From JAWLHU01 sp049325315 (GTDB lineage: Bacteria; Bacillota; Sulfobacillia; Symbiobacteriales; Symbiobacteriaceae), in contig JBMONB010000099.1 of the NCBI GenBank assembly GCA_049325315.1, positions 1 through 64,000 of the forward strand: 64,000 nt of DNA. Reading direction: 5' to 3'. This document shows, in pieces, positions 50,018 to 58,362 of this stretch (within the stretch, counting starts at the first letter, position 1; every line of letters begins with the position of its first letter). A program made the translations under genes and the position numbers. The notes under the pieces were generated by a model that saw nothing but the letters and a program-made list of their open reading frames with translations, was not told where the DNA came from and did not search any database.

Positions 50018-50683
50018 TTGCTCCGACATCTCCGCCTGCGCCGCTCTTTCTGGGGTGCCCTCGCGCTGGGCATTCTGGCGGTACCCGCTATGCTTGGCGG
50101 GACAGCGGCAGCCCCTGCGGAGAGCCAGGACCAGCTGCCCCCGCTTGAGCCTAACCCGCTGGCCAAGCTTCCGCCCGATCCGGCTGATCTGCTCGCCGGG
50201 CTCCTCGAGTCCCACGCAAGGCAGATCGACGACCTGGCTCCGGAACGCTTTCGAATGCTTGTGGCAGAGGCTGCACACCGACACCGTCTCGACCCGCGCC
50301 TGATCGCTTCAGTCATCACCGTGGAGACCCGGTGGGATCCCGATGCGGTCGGAGGTCACGGTGAACTCGGCCTCATGCAGATTCTGCCCTCCACCGGCGC
50401 TTGGCTGGCCGAGCTCAAGGGCTTGACGAACTATGACCTGAGCGATCCGGCCACCAGCATCGAGCTGGGCTCTACCTACCTGGCCCTGCTGGTGGAGGAG
50501 TACGGCTCCCCCGAGCGTGCGCTGGCCGTTTACAACGGCGGCCCCCGAGCAGCCGAAGGCTGGGAGACCAACATCTACATGCACAAGGTCATGAGGGTGT
50601 ATAACCAGCGCCCGCCGGCGCCCCCAAAGGCCTACCCCACAAAGCAAGACCGCTTCCGTACAACCATATCGCTGGCGAATTAG
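50018..50683 (+). CDS. Lytic transglycosylase (SLT domain, exported)
   Basis: A 221-aa exported murein lyase. Residues 1-32 are a signal peptide with AAA cleavage site. The SLT goose-lysozyme-like domain has catalytic Glu103 in TVETRWDPDAVG, then GELGLMQILPSTGAW and ALAVYNGGPRA. It cleaves the glycan strand to 1,6-anhydro products. The TTG start at 50018 has AAAGGAGG 9 nt upstream. A consensus promoter precedes it and a bidirectional terminator follows. Confidence 0.9.
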   Translation: MLRHLRLRRSFWGALALGILAVPAMLGGTAAAPAESQDQLPPLEPNPLAKLPPDPADLLAGLLESHARQIDDLAPERFRMLVAEAAHRHRLDPRLIASVITVETRWDPDAVGGHGELGLMQILPSTGAWLAELKGLTNYDLSDPATSIELGSTYLALLVEEYGSPERALAVYNGGPRAAEGWETNIYMHKVMRVYNQRPPAPPKAYPTKQDRFRTTISLAN

Positions 50684-50695
50684 CCCCGACGAAGA

Positions 50696-50724
50696 AAGCC
50701 CTGGCCAGGTTCTGGCCAGGGCTT
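50696..50724. terminator. Bidirectional terminator between convergent genes
   Basis: AAGCCCTGGCCAG-gtt-CTGGCCAGGGCTT, a 13-bp stem, followed by CCGATTTTG (plus) and TTTCTTCG (minus). Confidence 0.85.
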
Positions 50725-50740
50725 CCGATTTTGGGCTGTG

Positions 50741-53641
50741 CTACTCCGCCTTTGCCTGAAGGGTAACGGTAAAGACGGTCCCCGCCCCCACCTTGGACTC
50801 CACCTCGATATGGCCGCCATGGGCCTGAACGATGCTGTGGCAGAGGGCCAGCCCCAGGCCTGTCCCCTCCTCCTTGGTGGTGAAGAACGGGTCAAAGAGC
50901 CGCTTCATGTTCTCCGGAGCGATTCCCACCCCGGTGTCAGCGACCTGGAGGATGATCTGTTCCCCATCGACACGGGTGATCACAATCGAGAGCCGCCCAC
51001 CGAAGGGCATCGCCTGCACGGCGTTGATGATCAGGTTGAGCAGGAGCTGGCGGAACATCTTCGGGTCCAGCAGCGCCCGGGCGCCGGGATCGATCAACCG
51101 GTCGACGGTGATCGACTGCCGCTCCAGTTCCGCCTGGTGCAGCAGGAGCACCTCATCAACGATGGCGCTCAGGTCGGTCAGCGACGGCTGTACCCGGGAG
51201 GGCCGAGCCAGGAGGAGCAGGTCCCGGATGATCGAGTCGATCCGGTCAATCTCGTTGAGCATGATCTGGAAGTACTCGCCCTGTCCTTCCCGTCCCTGGG
51301 CCTGGAGCAGCTGCATGAAGCCCCGGATCGCTGTGAGCGGGTTGCGGATCTCATGGGCCGCGCCCGCGGCCAGCTCAGCCACAGCGGCCAACTTCTCCAG
51401 CCGGTGGGTCCGCTCCTCCATCTGCCGGACATGGGTGACATCACGGGCCTGACAGACAGCGCCCAGCAGCGTGCCGGAGTGATCGCGCAGCGGGGCGATC
51501 TGCACCGCCAGGATCAGGGAGCGCCAGCGTGCATCAACCTCGCCCAGACTCTCGCCGGCCAACGCCCGCTCCACGGGGAAGACCGCCTGCAGTTCAGGTG
51601 GCAGGGGTATCCCCTTGCGGTCCAGGCTGCCAAACAGCTCATGGGCGGCAGCGTTGGCCAGGGCCAGATTCCCGTCAGGGTCGACGACGACGATCGCCTT
51701 CGACAGGTTGTCCAGCAGCGTATCGGTAAACGCCTTCAGGTCGGAGATATGCTGGATTCGCTCCTCCAGTTCATCCATCAACCGGGCCTTCTCCAGGGCG
51801 GTGGCGGCAAGATCTGACATGAGATGGATGAGCCCGACCTCGCGCGGGGTAAACCAGTGATGGCGAGTCACGCCGACCATCAGGAGGCCAATGGCGTGGC
51901 CCTGGCTGATCAGGGGCACGAAGAGCACCGAGCGGATCCCCTCCACCCGGGCAATCTCCTGGGCCATCGGGGAGGATGCCTCCTGCAGGTCGACCAGCTG
52001 GGTCGGCTCCTGCCGGAGCAGGGCGCGGCTCATGTAGCCCCCCTGTACGGCAACCTGCCGCCCCACCACGTCGACGAAGCGGAACTCGTGAGTCGCCCGA
52101 AAGCGCATGTTCAGGTCGCCCGACAGGTCATCGGCCATGGCGAGGGCCACCTTGGCGTTCATCAACTGGCCCACCGAGCGCACCAGCACCTGGGCCGCTT
52201 CATCCAGGTTCCTGCTGGTGGCGAGAATCGTAGAGAGCCTTGCCACCGCCTGAACCTCATCGGGCAGTTCGGGGAGCAGTCCCACCTGGCTCCTCACCTG
52301 GGTGAGCGCCCGGCGGAACCCCAGCTTGAGCACCGAGTCTTCCCCGATGCCGCCCACGAGACCCTGTAGCTGACGAATGGTCTGGGGCAACCCCTCTGCG
52401 TTCGGGTGCACGGATACCATGTCGCCGATCGTGGAGATCATGGCATGGAGCACCTCGCGCTGAAAGCGCCCGGTGGCGTGGACCCGGATCCAGTCGACCG
52501 CCTCATCGGGGGTCAGGTCCCGCCCTTCCGGGGAGGTCAGGTAGACAAGGGCGTTGGCCGCCGTGAGCACCTGGGCGCCCAGCGGGATCGCCTCGCCGCC
52601 AGCCGGCGGATAGCCCGTCCCATCGAAGGTGGCATAGCGGAATCGGATCAGGTTGGCCACATCTTGCAGGACACCGTCCTCCTGAATCCGGCGGACGACC
52701 TCCTCGTTGTGGCGCCGGATCTGCACGATCTCTTCCGGGGTGGGAGGGAAGGGATACCAGAGCGGCAGCGGGGAGTCAGGGGTCAGGGCATCTTGTAGCA
52801 GGGTGGCGTAACCGATGGTGCGGAGTTCATCCGCCGAGAGGTGAAGCGAACGACCCAGTGCGTGGGCCATGCGCATCACTCGCTGTGAGACAGAGCGCCG
52901 GGCAGCGCTCTGCCAGGGCGCCAGCCGGAGCAGGTAGCTGACCGCCCGGTCCTGGTGCAGGGTGGTGAAGATCGGCCCCACGACGCTCTGACCCCAGAGC
53001 AGGAGCAGGGCCACCGGCACCTCCACCGGAAAGCGGATCCGGTGCACCAGGGTCATTATCCAGCCCACTACGAGGAAAAAGAGCGGGACCCACCAGGTCT
53101 GCCGCACCACCAGAAGGAAGGATAAGCTGGCCTGGCGTCCGCGCTCTGGCGCCCGAATCGCCGCCCAGACCAGGTTCAGGAGAATCCAGAAGGCATAGGC
53201 CAGAACAAAGGCAGAGGCATCGGTGGGCAGGCCCATCAGGAAGCTCTGCCCCGGCTCCGCCACCAGTCGGGAGAGGCCCCAGGCCGTGCCGAGGGTGGCC
53301 AGCACGATCAGCGGCCGGTACCACTCCCACAGGCGGTAGGCGGTGGTAAGGGCCAGCATGCGCACACCGAACTCCACCAAAATCAGAGCCAGACCCGTCA
53401 AAATGCCGTTCTGCCAGATCGCATCCAGAATCAGACCGGCGATCAGGATCACCCGGGAGCCGGAGGTCGGCATGATGATCGGCCAGCGCATCGCCACGCC
53501 GAGCACGGTGCCGTACAGAACCGCAATGTGCCAGTCGATCGGCTGGGACAGCCAGACCGACACCTCGCGCAAAATAAACACGCCAACCAGGAGGCCCAAA
53601 CCGCGCAGGAGGGCGGGCGACAACCCCCGCCAGATGTCCAT
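50741..53641 (-). CDS. Membrane sensor histidine kinase with degenerate HD-GYP, GAF and PAS
   Basis: A 966-aa kinase. About eight membrane helices fill residues 5-230. Residues 250-410 resemble an HD-GYP domain: the GYP loop is kept (FDGTGYP, 339-345), but the HD doublet is QD (283-284) and the downstream HHE is RFRYAT, so c-di-GMP hydrolysis is not expected. A GAF domain covers about 465-620 and a PAS domain about 635-740. HisKA carries phospho-acceptor His763 (GAAHEIRNPLTA) and HATPase has Asn873 and VADTGVGIAP. ATG at 53641 has AAGGGGGA upstream. No response regulator lies next to it (orphan kinase); in spore-formers such orphans often feed Spo0A, which is only a guess here. Confidence 0.88.
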   Translation of the reverse strand: MDIWRGLSPALLRGLGLLVGVFILREVSVWLSQPIDWHIAVLYGTVLGVAMRWPIIMPTSGSRVILIAGLILDAIWQNGILTGLALILVEFGVRMLALTTAYRLWEWYRPLIVLATLGTAWGLSRLVAEPGQSFLMGLPTDASAFVLAYAFWILLNLVWAAIRAPERGRQASLSFLLVVRQTWWVPLFFLVVGWIMTLVHRIRFPVEVPVALLLLWGQSVVGPIFTTLHQDRAVSYLLRLAPWQSAARRSVSQRVMRMAHALGRSLHLSADELRTIGYATLLQDALTPDSPLPLWYPFPPTPEEIVQIRRHNEEVVRRIQEDGVLQDVANLIRFRYATFDGTGYPPAGGEAIPLGAQVLTAANALVYLTSPEGRDLTPDEAVDWIRVHATGRFQREVLHAMISTIGDMVSVHPNAEGLPQTIRQLQGLVGGIGEDSVLKLGFRRALTQVRSQVGLLPELPDEVQAVARLSTILATSRNLDEAAQVLVRSVGQLMNAKVALAMADDLSGDLNMRFRATHEFRFVDVVGRQVAVQGGYMSRALLRQEPTQLVDLQEASSPMAQEIARVEGIRSVLFVPLISQGHAIGLLMVGVTRHHWFTPREVGLIHLMSDLAATALEKARLMDELEERIQHISDLKAFTDTLLDNLSKAIVVVDPDGNLALANAAAHELFGSLDRKGIPLPPELQAVFPVERALAGESLGEVDARWRSLILAVQIAPLRDHSGTLLGAVCQARDVTHVRQMEERTHRLEKLAAVAELAAGAAHEIRNPLTAIRGFMQLLQAQGREGQGEYFQIMLNEIDRIDSIIRDLLLLARPSRVQPSLTDLSAIVDEVLLLHQAELERQSITVDRLIDPGARALLDPKMFRQLLLNLIINAVQAMPFGGRLSIVITRVDGEQIILQVADTGVGIAPENMKRLFDPFFTTKEEGTGLGLALCHSIVQAHGGHIEVESKVGAGTVFTVTLQAKAE

Positions 53642-53728
53642 GGGCAGTCCCCCTTCGACCATCAAGTGTTTCTGGTCGTAAGGTTCGGGCAGCGCCTCGG
53701 ATTATCCTCCAGCCCCAGCTGGCAGGAT

Positions 53729-53756
53729 TTGAGCGGCCGGTCACCGAACTTACTCT
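53729..53756 (+). promoter_or_regulatory. Possible promoter of the XPB operon
   Basis: TTGAGC (53729-53734), 16-nt spacer, TACTCT (53751-53756), 37 nt before the GTG start. Confidence 0.4.
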
Positions 53757-53793
53757 GTTTAGGGAACGTATGCCCAAGGAGGGAGGGAGAATC

Positions 53794-55476
53794 GTGGAGT
53801 ACCGCCCGCACAATCCGCTGATCGTGCAGAGTGACCGTACGATTCTCCTTGAGGTCATGAATCCACAGTTCGAAGAGGCGCGGGACCTGCTCTCCACCTT
53901 CGCCGAGTTGGTGAAGAGCCCGGAGCATATTCACACCTACGCCATTACGCCCCTCTCGTTGTGGAACGCTGCGGCAAGCGGTCTGACCGCACAGGGGATT
54001 CTCGATGGGCTCCTCCAGTACTCCAAGTTCCCGCTGCCCGAATCACTGCAGCAGGACATCGCCGACTACATCTCCCGCTACGGGCGGGTCCAGTTGATCC
54101 GCAACGGGGCGGGTGAACTGCTCCTGACCGCTTCGGACCCGCTGGTGCTGACCGAGGTCTGGCACAACCAGCAGGTGCGGCCCTTCCTGCTGGAAGAGCG
54201 GCCCGAAGGGTTGCTGGTCGACGGCGAACGCCGCGGCCACGTGAAGCAGGCGATGATCAAGATCGGCTTCCCGGTGGAAGACCTGGCTGGCTACACCGAG
54301 GGCGCTGAGCTGCCCCTTCACCTGCGCGATCTGGCCCTGAGCGGTCGCCCCTTCAGCCTGCGCACCTACCAGGAGCAGGCGGTGCGCGCCTTCTACAAGG
54401 GCGGCTCGGTGGCGGGCGGCTCCGGCGTGATCGTGCTGCCCTGCGGCGCAGGCAAGACGATCGTGGGCATGGGCGCCATGAGCGAGGTAAAGCAGCAGAC
54501 CCTGATTCTCACCACCAACATCACCGCCGTCCGGCAGTGGATCGACGAGCTGGTAGACAAGACGACCATCTCCCGCGACCAGATCGGCGAGTACAGCGGC
54601 GAGGTGAAGGAGATCCGGCCGGTCACCGTCTCCACCTACCAGATTCTCACCTACCGCGAGGGCGACGAGATGCCTCACCACCAGCTGATCGGCGCCCGCA
54701 ACTGGGGGCTGATCATCTACGACGAGGTGCACATGCTGCCCGCCCCGGTCTTCCGGGTCACCTCCGAGATTCAGGCCCGGCGCCGGCTGGGTCTTACGGC
54801 CACCCTGATCCGGGAGGACGGCCGGGAGGAGGACGTCTTCTCCCTTATCGGCCCCAAGCGCTACGATGTCCCCTGGAAGGTGCTCGAACGGCAGGGCTTC
54901 ATCGCCACCGCCACCTGCCATGAGATCCGGGTGCCGCTTCACGAGGATCTGCGGCTCCAGTACGCCGTGGCGGAGGAGCGGGCCAAGTTCCGCATCGCTT
55001 CGGAGAACCCCTCGAAGAACCCGCTGGTGCACGAGATCGTGCGGCGGCATGAGGGGGATATGATCCTGGTGATCGGCCAGTACCTGGACCAGCTCAAGCA
55101 GTTGGCCAAAGAGTTGGCCGCCCCGCTGATCACCGGCCAGGTGCCGACCCGGGAGCGCGACGATCTCTATGCCCGGTTCAAGGCGGGCGAGATCAAGCTG
55201 CTGGTGGTCTCCAAGGTGGCGAACTTCGCCGTCGACCTGCCCGACGCCACGGTGGCGATTCAGGTGAGCGGCACCTTCGGTTCCCGCCAGGAGGAGGCGC
55301 AGCGGCTGGGGCGGATCCTCCGGCCCAAGTCAGACGGATCCCCCGCCTTCTTCTACTCCCTGGTCACCCGAGAGACCCGTGACCAGGAGTTCGCCACCAA
55401 GCGGCAGCTCTTCCTGACAGAACAGGGCTACCGGTACCAGATCTCCCACGCGGAGGACTTCCTCGCGGCGAGGTGA
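53794..55476 (+). CDS. XPB/Rad25-like DNA helicase
   Basis: A 560-aa superfamily 2 helicase. An N-terminal domain (NPLIVQSDRTILLEVMNPQF; SPEHIHTYAITPLSLWNAAA) precedes the helicase core: Walker A PCGAGKTIVG, DEVH box IIYDEVHMLP, motif III GLTATLIRED and motif VI QEEAQRLGRILRPK. This is the bacterial XPB known from Mycobacterium, Treponema and some Firmicutes, a 3'-5' helicase probably in repair. GTG at 53794 follows GGAGGGAGGGAGA. It overlaps the next gene as GTGA, so the partner is translationally coupled. Confidence 0.93.
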   Translation: MEYRPHNPLIVQSDRTILLEVMNPQFEEARDLLSTFAELVKSPEHIHTYAITPLSLWNAAASGLTAQGILDGLLQYSKFPLPESLQQDIADYISRYGRVQLIRNGAGELLLTASDPLVLTEVWHNQQVRPFLLEERPEGLLVDGERRGHVKQAMIKIGFPVEDLAGYTEGAELPLHLRDLALSGRPFSLRTYQEQAVRAFYKGGSVAGGSGVIVLPCGAGKTIVGMGAMSEVKQQTLILTTNITAVRQWIDELVDKTTISRDQIGEYSGEVKEIRPVTVSTYQILTYREGDEMPHHQLIGARNWGLIIYDEVHMLPAPVFRVTSEIQARRRLGLTATLIREDGREEDVFSLIGPKRYDVPWKVLERQGFIATATCHEIRVPLHEDLRLQYAVAEERAKFRIASENPSKNPLVHEIVRRHEGDMILVIGQYLDQLKQLAKELAAPLITGQVPTRERDDLYARFKAGEIKLLVVSKVANFAVDLPDATVAIQVSGTFGSRQEEAQRLGRILRPKSDGSPAFFYSLVTRETRDQEFATKRQLFLTEQGYRYQISHAEDFLAAR

Positions 55477-57035
55477 ACCCATTGCAGTTGGTACAGTGCC
55501 TGCAGCGAGTGCCGGCCGATCAGTTTGCCCGCATCGTCACCACCCATGGATTGCCGGCGGGCGAGCGCCCCGTCTTGGAGCGGGAGGTCGCAGCCCGCCT
55601 TTTGAACCGCGCCCCCCTCGAGGAAAACCTGCGTTCCCTCTCCGACGAGGAGTGGTCCGCTCTGAAGGTGGTCTTCTTCAACGGCGGGGATCAGGGGATC
55701 ACCGTGGAACTCTGCCACCAGATTGTCGGCCTGCTCTCCGGCAAGCGGCGGAAGTCGTCCGCCAAAGCGCTGGAAGAGCTCCAGCACCGGGGACTGATCT
55801 ACCTGCGCTCCCAGAACTACCGGCAGGTCTTCTTCATTCCCGACGACCTGATGGCCTCGATGGATGAGATTCTAAACCGGCAGATGGTCAGCCGGCTCAG
55901 TCTGGGCAATGGACCGGTTCGGGTACTGCCGCAGGAGCGAAACCTGCTGGAGGAGGTTCACCGGTTCCTGGCCCATATCCACACCCACGAGATCACCCTG
56001 ACCCAGCAGGGGCAGATCTTCAAGCGACACCTGCGGGCGCTCCTGGACCTCTTGATGCCCGGCTCCGACGAGGAGGAATCGGTGGCCGGGCGCTACCCGG
56101 AACCGCTGGGCATGCTGGTGGGCTACTCGCTCGACCGGCATCTGATCGCGCGGGAAGAGGGCAGGCTCCGCACAACGGATCACCTGCCCCCCTGGGTCAA
56201 TCTGCCGAGCGGCGCGAAGCGGCTCGACCTGTTCAAGTATTGGCAGGACCGGTACTACTACCAGGACCTGCAGACATTCCTCTCCGTTGTCCGGTCGGTA
56301 GGTGGGGAGTGGGTCTCAGTCGACCGGTTGGTGGGTGAACTGGAGCCGCTGATCAACCCGAGCCAGCGCGGTTCGTTTCTCCTGCGTCTCCGGCATCATC
56401 TGACCACGTTCCTGGCGCCGCTGGGCCTCTTCGAACTGGGGGATGCACCCGGCGAGGCGGGGCCTGAGCTGGCCTGCCGGCTGACCGGGGCCGGGGCTGC
56501 GGTCCTGGCAGAGAGGGCGCCCGAGGAGACAGCCGGCACGGGGGCCACCCCGCTGCTACTCCAGGCCACCTTCGAGGTGATCGCCCCCCGCCCGGTGCCG
56601 AGCCACGTGCTCTGGCGTATGGAGTTGATGGCCGACCTCGAGGGGCAGACCGATCGGACGCTCACCTACCGGCTCTCGAAGACCTCGGTCTACCGGGCGC
56701 TGAAGGCCGGTATCGCCGGCGAGGAGCTCCTGGCCTTCCTCCGGGAGCACTCGGCCACCGGGGTGCCGCAGAACGTCGCCTTTGACCTCGCAGCATGGTC
56801 CGGGGCCTACGGGCAGGTCTACCTCCAGGAGGTGATGCTCCTCCGCTGTGCCGACCCGGTGCTGGCCCAGCAGGTGAAGGCCTCCCGGCGCACCGCCCGG
56901 TACGTGATCGGCGAGCTCACCCCCACCGACCTGATCGTGACCGGGGAGCACTACAAGGAGCTGCTGGAGGCGCTGGAGGCCGACGGCCTCATGCCCAGGC
57001 CCGAGGTCGACAGGCCGGCGCTTGCGGAGGACTAG
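55473..57035 (+). CDS. Helicase-associated protein (Helicase_C_3-like), XPB partner
   Basis: A 520-aa protein coupled by GTGA overlap to the XPB gene. The N-terminal 200 residues are helical and wHTH-like (LSDEEWSALKVVFFNGGDQG; SAKALEELQHRGLIYL). The C-terminal 140 residues (ATFEVIAPRPVPSHVLWRME, then RTLTYRLSKTSVYRALKAG, then LREHSATGVPQNVAFDL) match the helicase-associated domain found beside XPB in actinobacteria. It has no Walker motifs itself. It may regulate or target the helicase, in the way Bax1 does for archaeal XPB, though it is not recognisably homologous. Confidence 0.8.
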   Translation: MNPLQLVQCLQRVPADQFARIVTTHGLPAGERPVLEREVAARLLNRAPLEENLRSLSDEEWSALKVVFFNGGDQGITVELCHQIVGLLSGKRRKSSAKALEELQHRGLIYLRSQNYRQVFFIPDDLMASMDEILNRQMVSRLSLGNGPVRVLPQERNLLEEVHRFLAHIHTHEITLTQQGQIFKRHLRALLDLLMPGSDEEESVAGRYPEPLGMLVGYSLDRHLIAREEGRLRTTDHLPPWVNLPSGAKRLDLFKYWQDRYYYQDLQTFLSVVRSVGGEWVSVDRLVGELEPLINPSQRGSFLLRLRHHLTTFLAPLGLFELGDAPGEAGPELACRLTGAGAAVLAERAPEETAGTGATPLLLQATFEVIAPRPVPSHVLWRMELMADLEGQTDRTLTYRLSKTSVYRALKAGIAGEELLAFLREHSATGVPQNVAFDLAAWSGAYGQVYLQEVMLLRCADPVLAQQVKASRRTARYVIGELTPTDLIVTGEHYKELLEALEADGLMPRPEVDRPALAED

Positions 57036-57535
57036 CTGCCCCCGCCGCCACCCTCCTTGCCGCCCTTCTCCTTGCCGCCCTTCTCCTTCTCCTTGCCCTT
57101 TTCCTTGCCCTTCTCTTCCTTCTTTTCCCCGCCTTCGGCGCCCTTGGCGACGATCTCCATCATCGTCTGCCGAACCGCCTGCTGAATCTGCTGCCTGACC
57201 ACCGGGTCGTCCATCATCTCGGTCAGCTTCTTCTGGATCACCTGCTCGCCCACCGGGGAGCCGATGGCGCTCTTGAGCGCATCCTCCAGCGCCTTCTTCC
57301 CCTCCTGGGTGTCCAGAGCCATCTCCATCATCTCTGTGCCCGCCTGGGAGCGAACCTGGGTCCGCATGAAGTCCTTCATTTCGTCTTCATGGAGCGTCTG
57401 TTTGACCGCCTTCTCCACCTGCTCGTCGCTGGGCTCGGGGGCCTTCTGCTGCCCCTGCGGCTGCTGCTGCGGGCCTGACATGCAGCCACCGGCCAGCAAG
57501 GCCGCGATCAGCGTCATCGCCCACCACTTGCGCAC
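57032..57535 (-). CDS. Lipoprotein resembling spore germination protein GerD
   Basis: A 167-aa lipoprotein: signal peptide VRKWWAMTLIAALLAGGC, a Gln/Pro-rich spacer, about 100 residues of amphipathic helix (DEQVEKAVKQTLHEDEMKDF; IQKKLTEMMDDPVVRQQIQQ) and a low-complexity tail of Lys, Glu and Gly ending GGGGGS. Helices built on repeated D-P-x-V/M-x-x-Q units and a Gly/Ser tail resemble GerD of Bacillus. The match is structural and by eye. GTG at 57535 has GGGGAGGTC upstream. Converges with the XPB partner gene, overlapping by 4 bases. Confidence 0.6.
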   Translation of the reverse strand: MRKWWAMTLIAALLAGGCMSGPQQQPQGQQKAPEPSDEQVEKAVKQTLHEDEMKDFMRTQVRSQAGTEMMEMALDTQEGKKALEDALKSAIGSPVGEQVIQKKLTEMMDDPVVRQQIQQAVRQTMMEIVAKGAEGGEKKEEKGKEKGKEKEKGGKEKGGKEGGGGGS

Positions 57536-57650
57536 GATGAGACCTCCCCTATCGGCATCGCCTTTCTTTGGCCATAGCATTCGCCCGCTGTTCACTGGTC
57601 ATGCTGGAAAGATTCGCGGTCTCCAGCCCGGGCTGATGGGCGCGCAAGAA

Positions 57651-57688
57651 CAGACGAGGGAAGTACCAATTGGCACTCCCCTCGTCTG
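57651..57688 (-). terminator. Terminator downstream of the tRNA cluster
   Basis: CAGACGAGGG and CCCTCGTCTG arms extended by AAGT/ACTc pairs around CCAATTGG, followed on the minus strand by TTCTTGCGC. It closes the tRNA transcript 13 nt after tRNA-Lys. Confidence 0.75.
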
Positions 57689-57700
57689 CGCGTGTTCTCC

Positions 57701-57775
57701 TGGTGGACCGCGAAGGACTCGAACCTTCAACCTGCCGATTAAGAGTCGGATGCTCTACCATTGAGCTAGCGGTCC
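57701..57775 (-). tRNA. tRNA-Lys(CTT), copy 1
   Basis: Minus-strand cloverleaf: acceptor GGACCGC/GCGGTCC, D-stem GCTC/GAGC, anticodon loop CTCTTAA with anticodon CTT (codon AAG), T-loop GTTCGAG and encoded CCA. It follows tRNA-Ser by 4 nt. Identical to the copy at 58041. Confidence 0.95.
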
Positions 57776-57779
57776 ATAC

Positions 57780-57870
57780 TGGCGGAGAGAGAGGGATTTG
57801 AACCCTCGCGGGACTTGCGCCCCCTACAGCTTTAGCAAAGCCGCCCCTTCAGCCACTTGGGTATCTCTCC
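57780..57870 (-). tRNA. tRNA-Ser(GCT), copy 1
   Basis: Minus-strand class II tRNA with long variable arm. Acceptor GGAGAGA/TCTCTCC, anticodon loop TTGCTAA with anticodon GCT (codons AGC/AGT), T-loop GTTCAAATC, encoded CCA. First of a Ser-Lys pair behind a promoter at 57914-57942. Confidence 0.95.
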
Positions 57871-57913
57871 ACGGCTGAAATCATCGCACCGCTTTAGAAG
57901 CGGCGCAGGAGTT

Positions 57914-57942
57914 ACTATAACATGTCCGGCTAATCAACGCAA
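57914..57942 (-). promoter_or_regulatory. Promoter of tRNA pair copy 1
   Basis: On the minus strand TTGCGT (57942-57937), 17-nt spacer, TATAGT (57919-57914), about 44 nt upstream of tRNA-Ser. Confidence 0.72.
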
Positions 57943-58040
57943 CCACTTGACAGCCTTGATTCGGTGGAAAAAGCGCTGGGAGACAGACGCATGTTGCAAT
58001 GGAAGGACAAAGCGCACCCGCAACCGGGCGCGCCTTGTGG

Positions 58041-58115
58041 TGGTGGACCGCGAAGGACTCGAACCTTCAACCTGCCGATTAAGAGTCGGATGCTCTACCA
58101 TTGAGCTAGCGGTCC
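58041..58115 (-). tRNA. tRNA-Lys(CTT), copy 2
   Basis: Base-for-base identical to the tRNA-Lys at 57701 including CCA; the first difference is in the 4-nt spacer to tRNA-Ser (58116). Confidence 0.95.
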
Positions 58116-58119
58116 GTAC

Positions 58120-58210
58120 TGGCGGAGAGAGAGGGATTTGAACCCTCGCGGGACTTGCGCCCCCTACAGCTTTAGCAAAGCCGCCCCTTCAGCCACTTGG
58201 GTATCTCTCC
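58120..58210 (-). tRNA. tRNA-Ser(GCT), copy 2
   Basis: Identical to the tRNA-Ser at 57780 including its long variable arm and CCA; anticodon GCT. Preceded by its own promoter at 58253-58281. Confidence 0.95.
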
Positions 58211-58252
58211 ACGGCTGAAATCATGCACCGCCTCAGCGGCGGCGCAGGAGAT

Positions 58253-58281
58253 ACTATATCATGTTCGCAGGATCAGCGCAA
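58253..58281 (-). promoter_or_regulatory. Promoter of tRNA pair copy 2
   Basis: On the minus strand TTGCGC (58281-58276), 17-nt spacer, TATAGT (58258-58253). The elements are kept while the spacer differs from copy 1, which supports both promoters being functional. Confidence 0.72.
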
Positions 58282-58323
58282 CACCTCGTATGTGGTTTTT
58301 TGAGCCGGGAATTGCCGCTGGAA

Positions 58324-58354
58324 CAGGGTGCACCGTTTGGTCCGGTGCACCCTG
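58324..58354 (-). terminator. Terminator of the histidine operon
   Basis: CAGGGTGCACCG and CGGTGCACCCTG form a 12-bp stem, 9 nt after the hisC stop, with TTCC as minus-strand tail. It ends the his transcript just before the tRNA promoters. Confidence 0.72.
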
Positions 58355-58362
58355 CGGTCATC

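Larger units (their letters stand above)
57701..58258 (-). repeat. Tandem duplication of the tRNA-Ser/tRNA-Lys unit
   Basis: Two copies of Ser-Lys, each with promoter, start 340 nt apart. The tRNA portions and about 15 nt beyond are identical except for one spacer base; promoter flanks have drifted and the sequence between copies (57943-58040) is unique. Confidence 0.9.

Noticed and set aside
57914..58258. Repeat structure around the tRNAs considered as an attachment site for an integrated element
   Set aside because: The repeated segment contains two complete tRNAs with promoters, no integrase or mobile genes lie between the copies; simple tandem duplication explains it.
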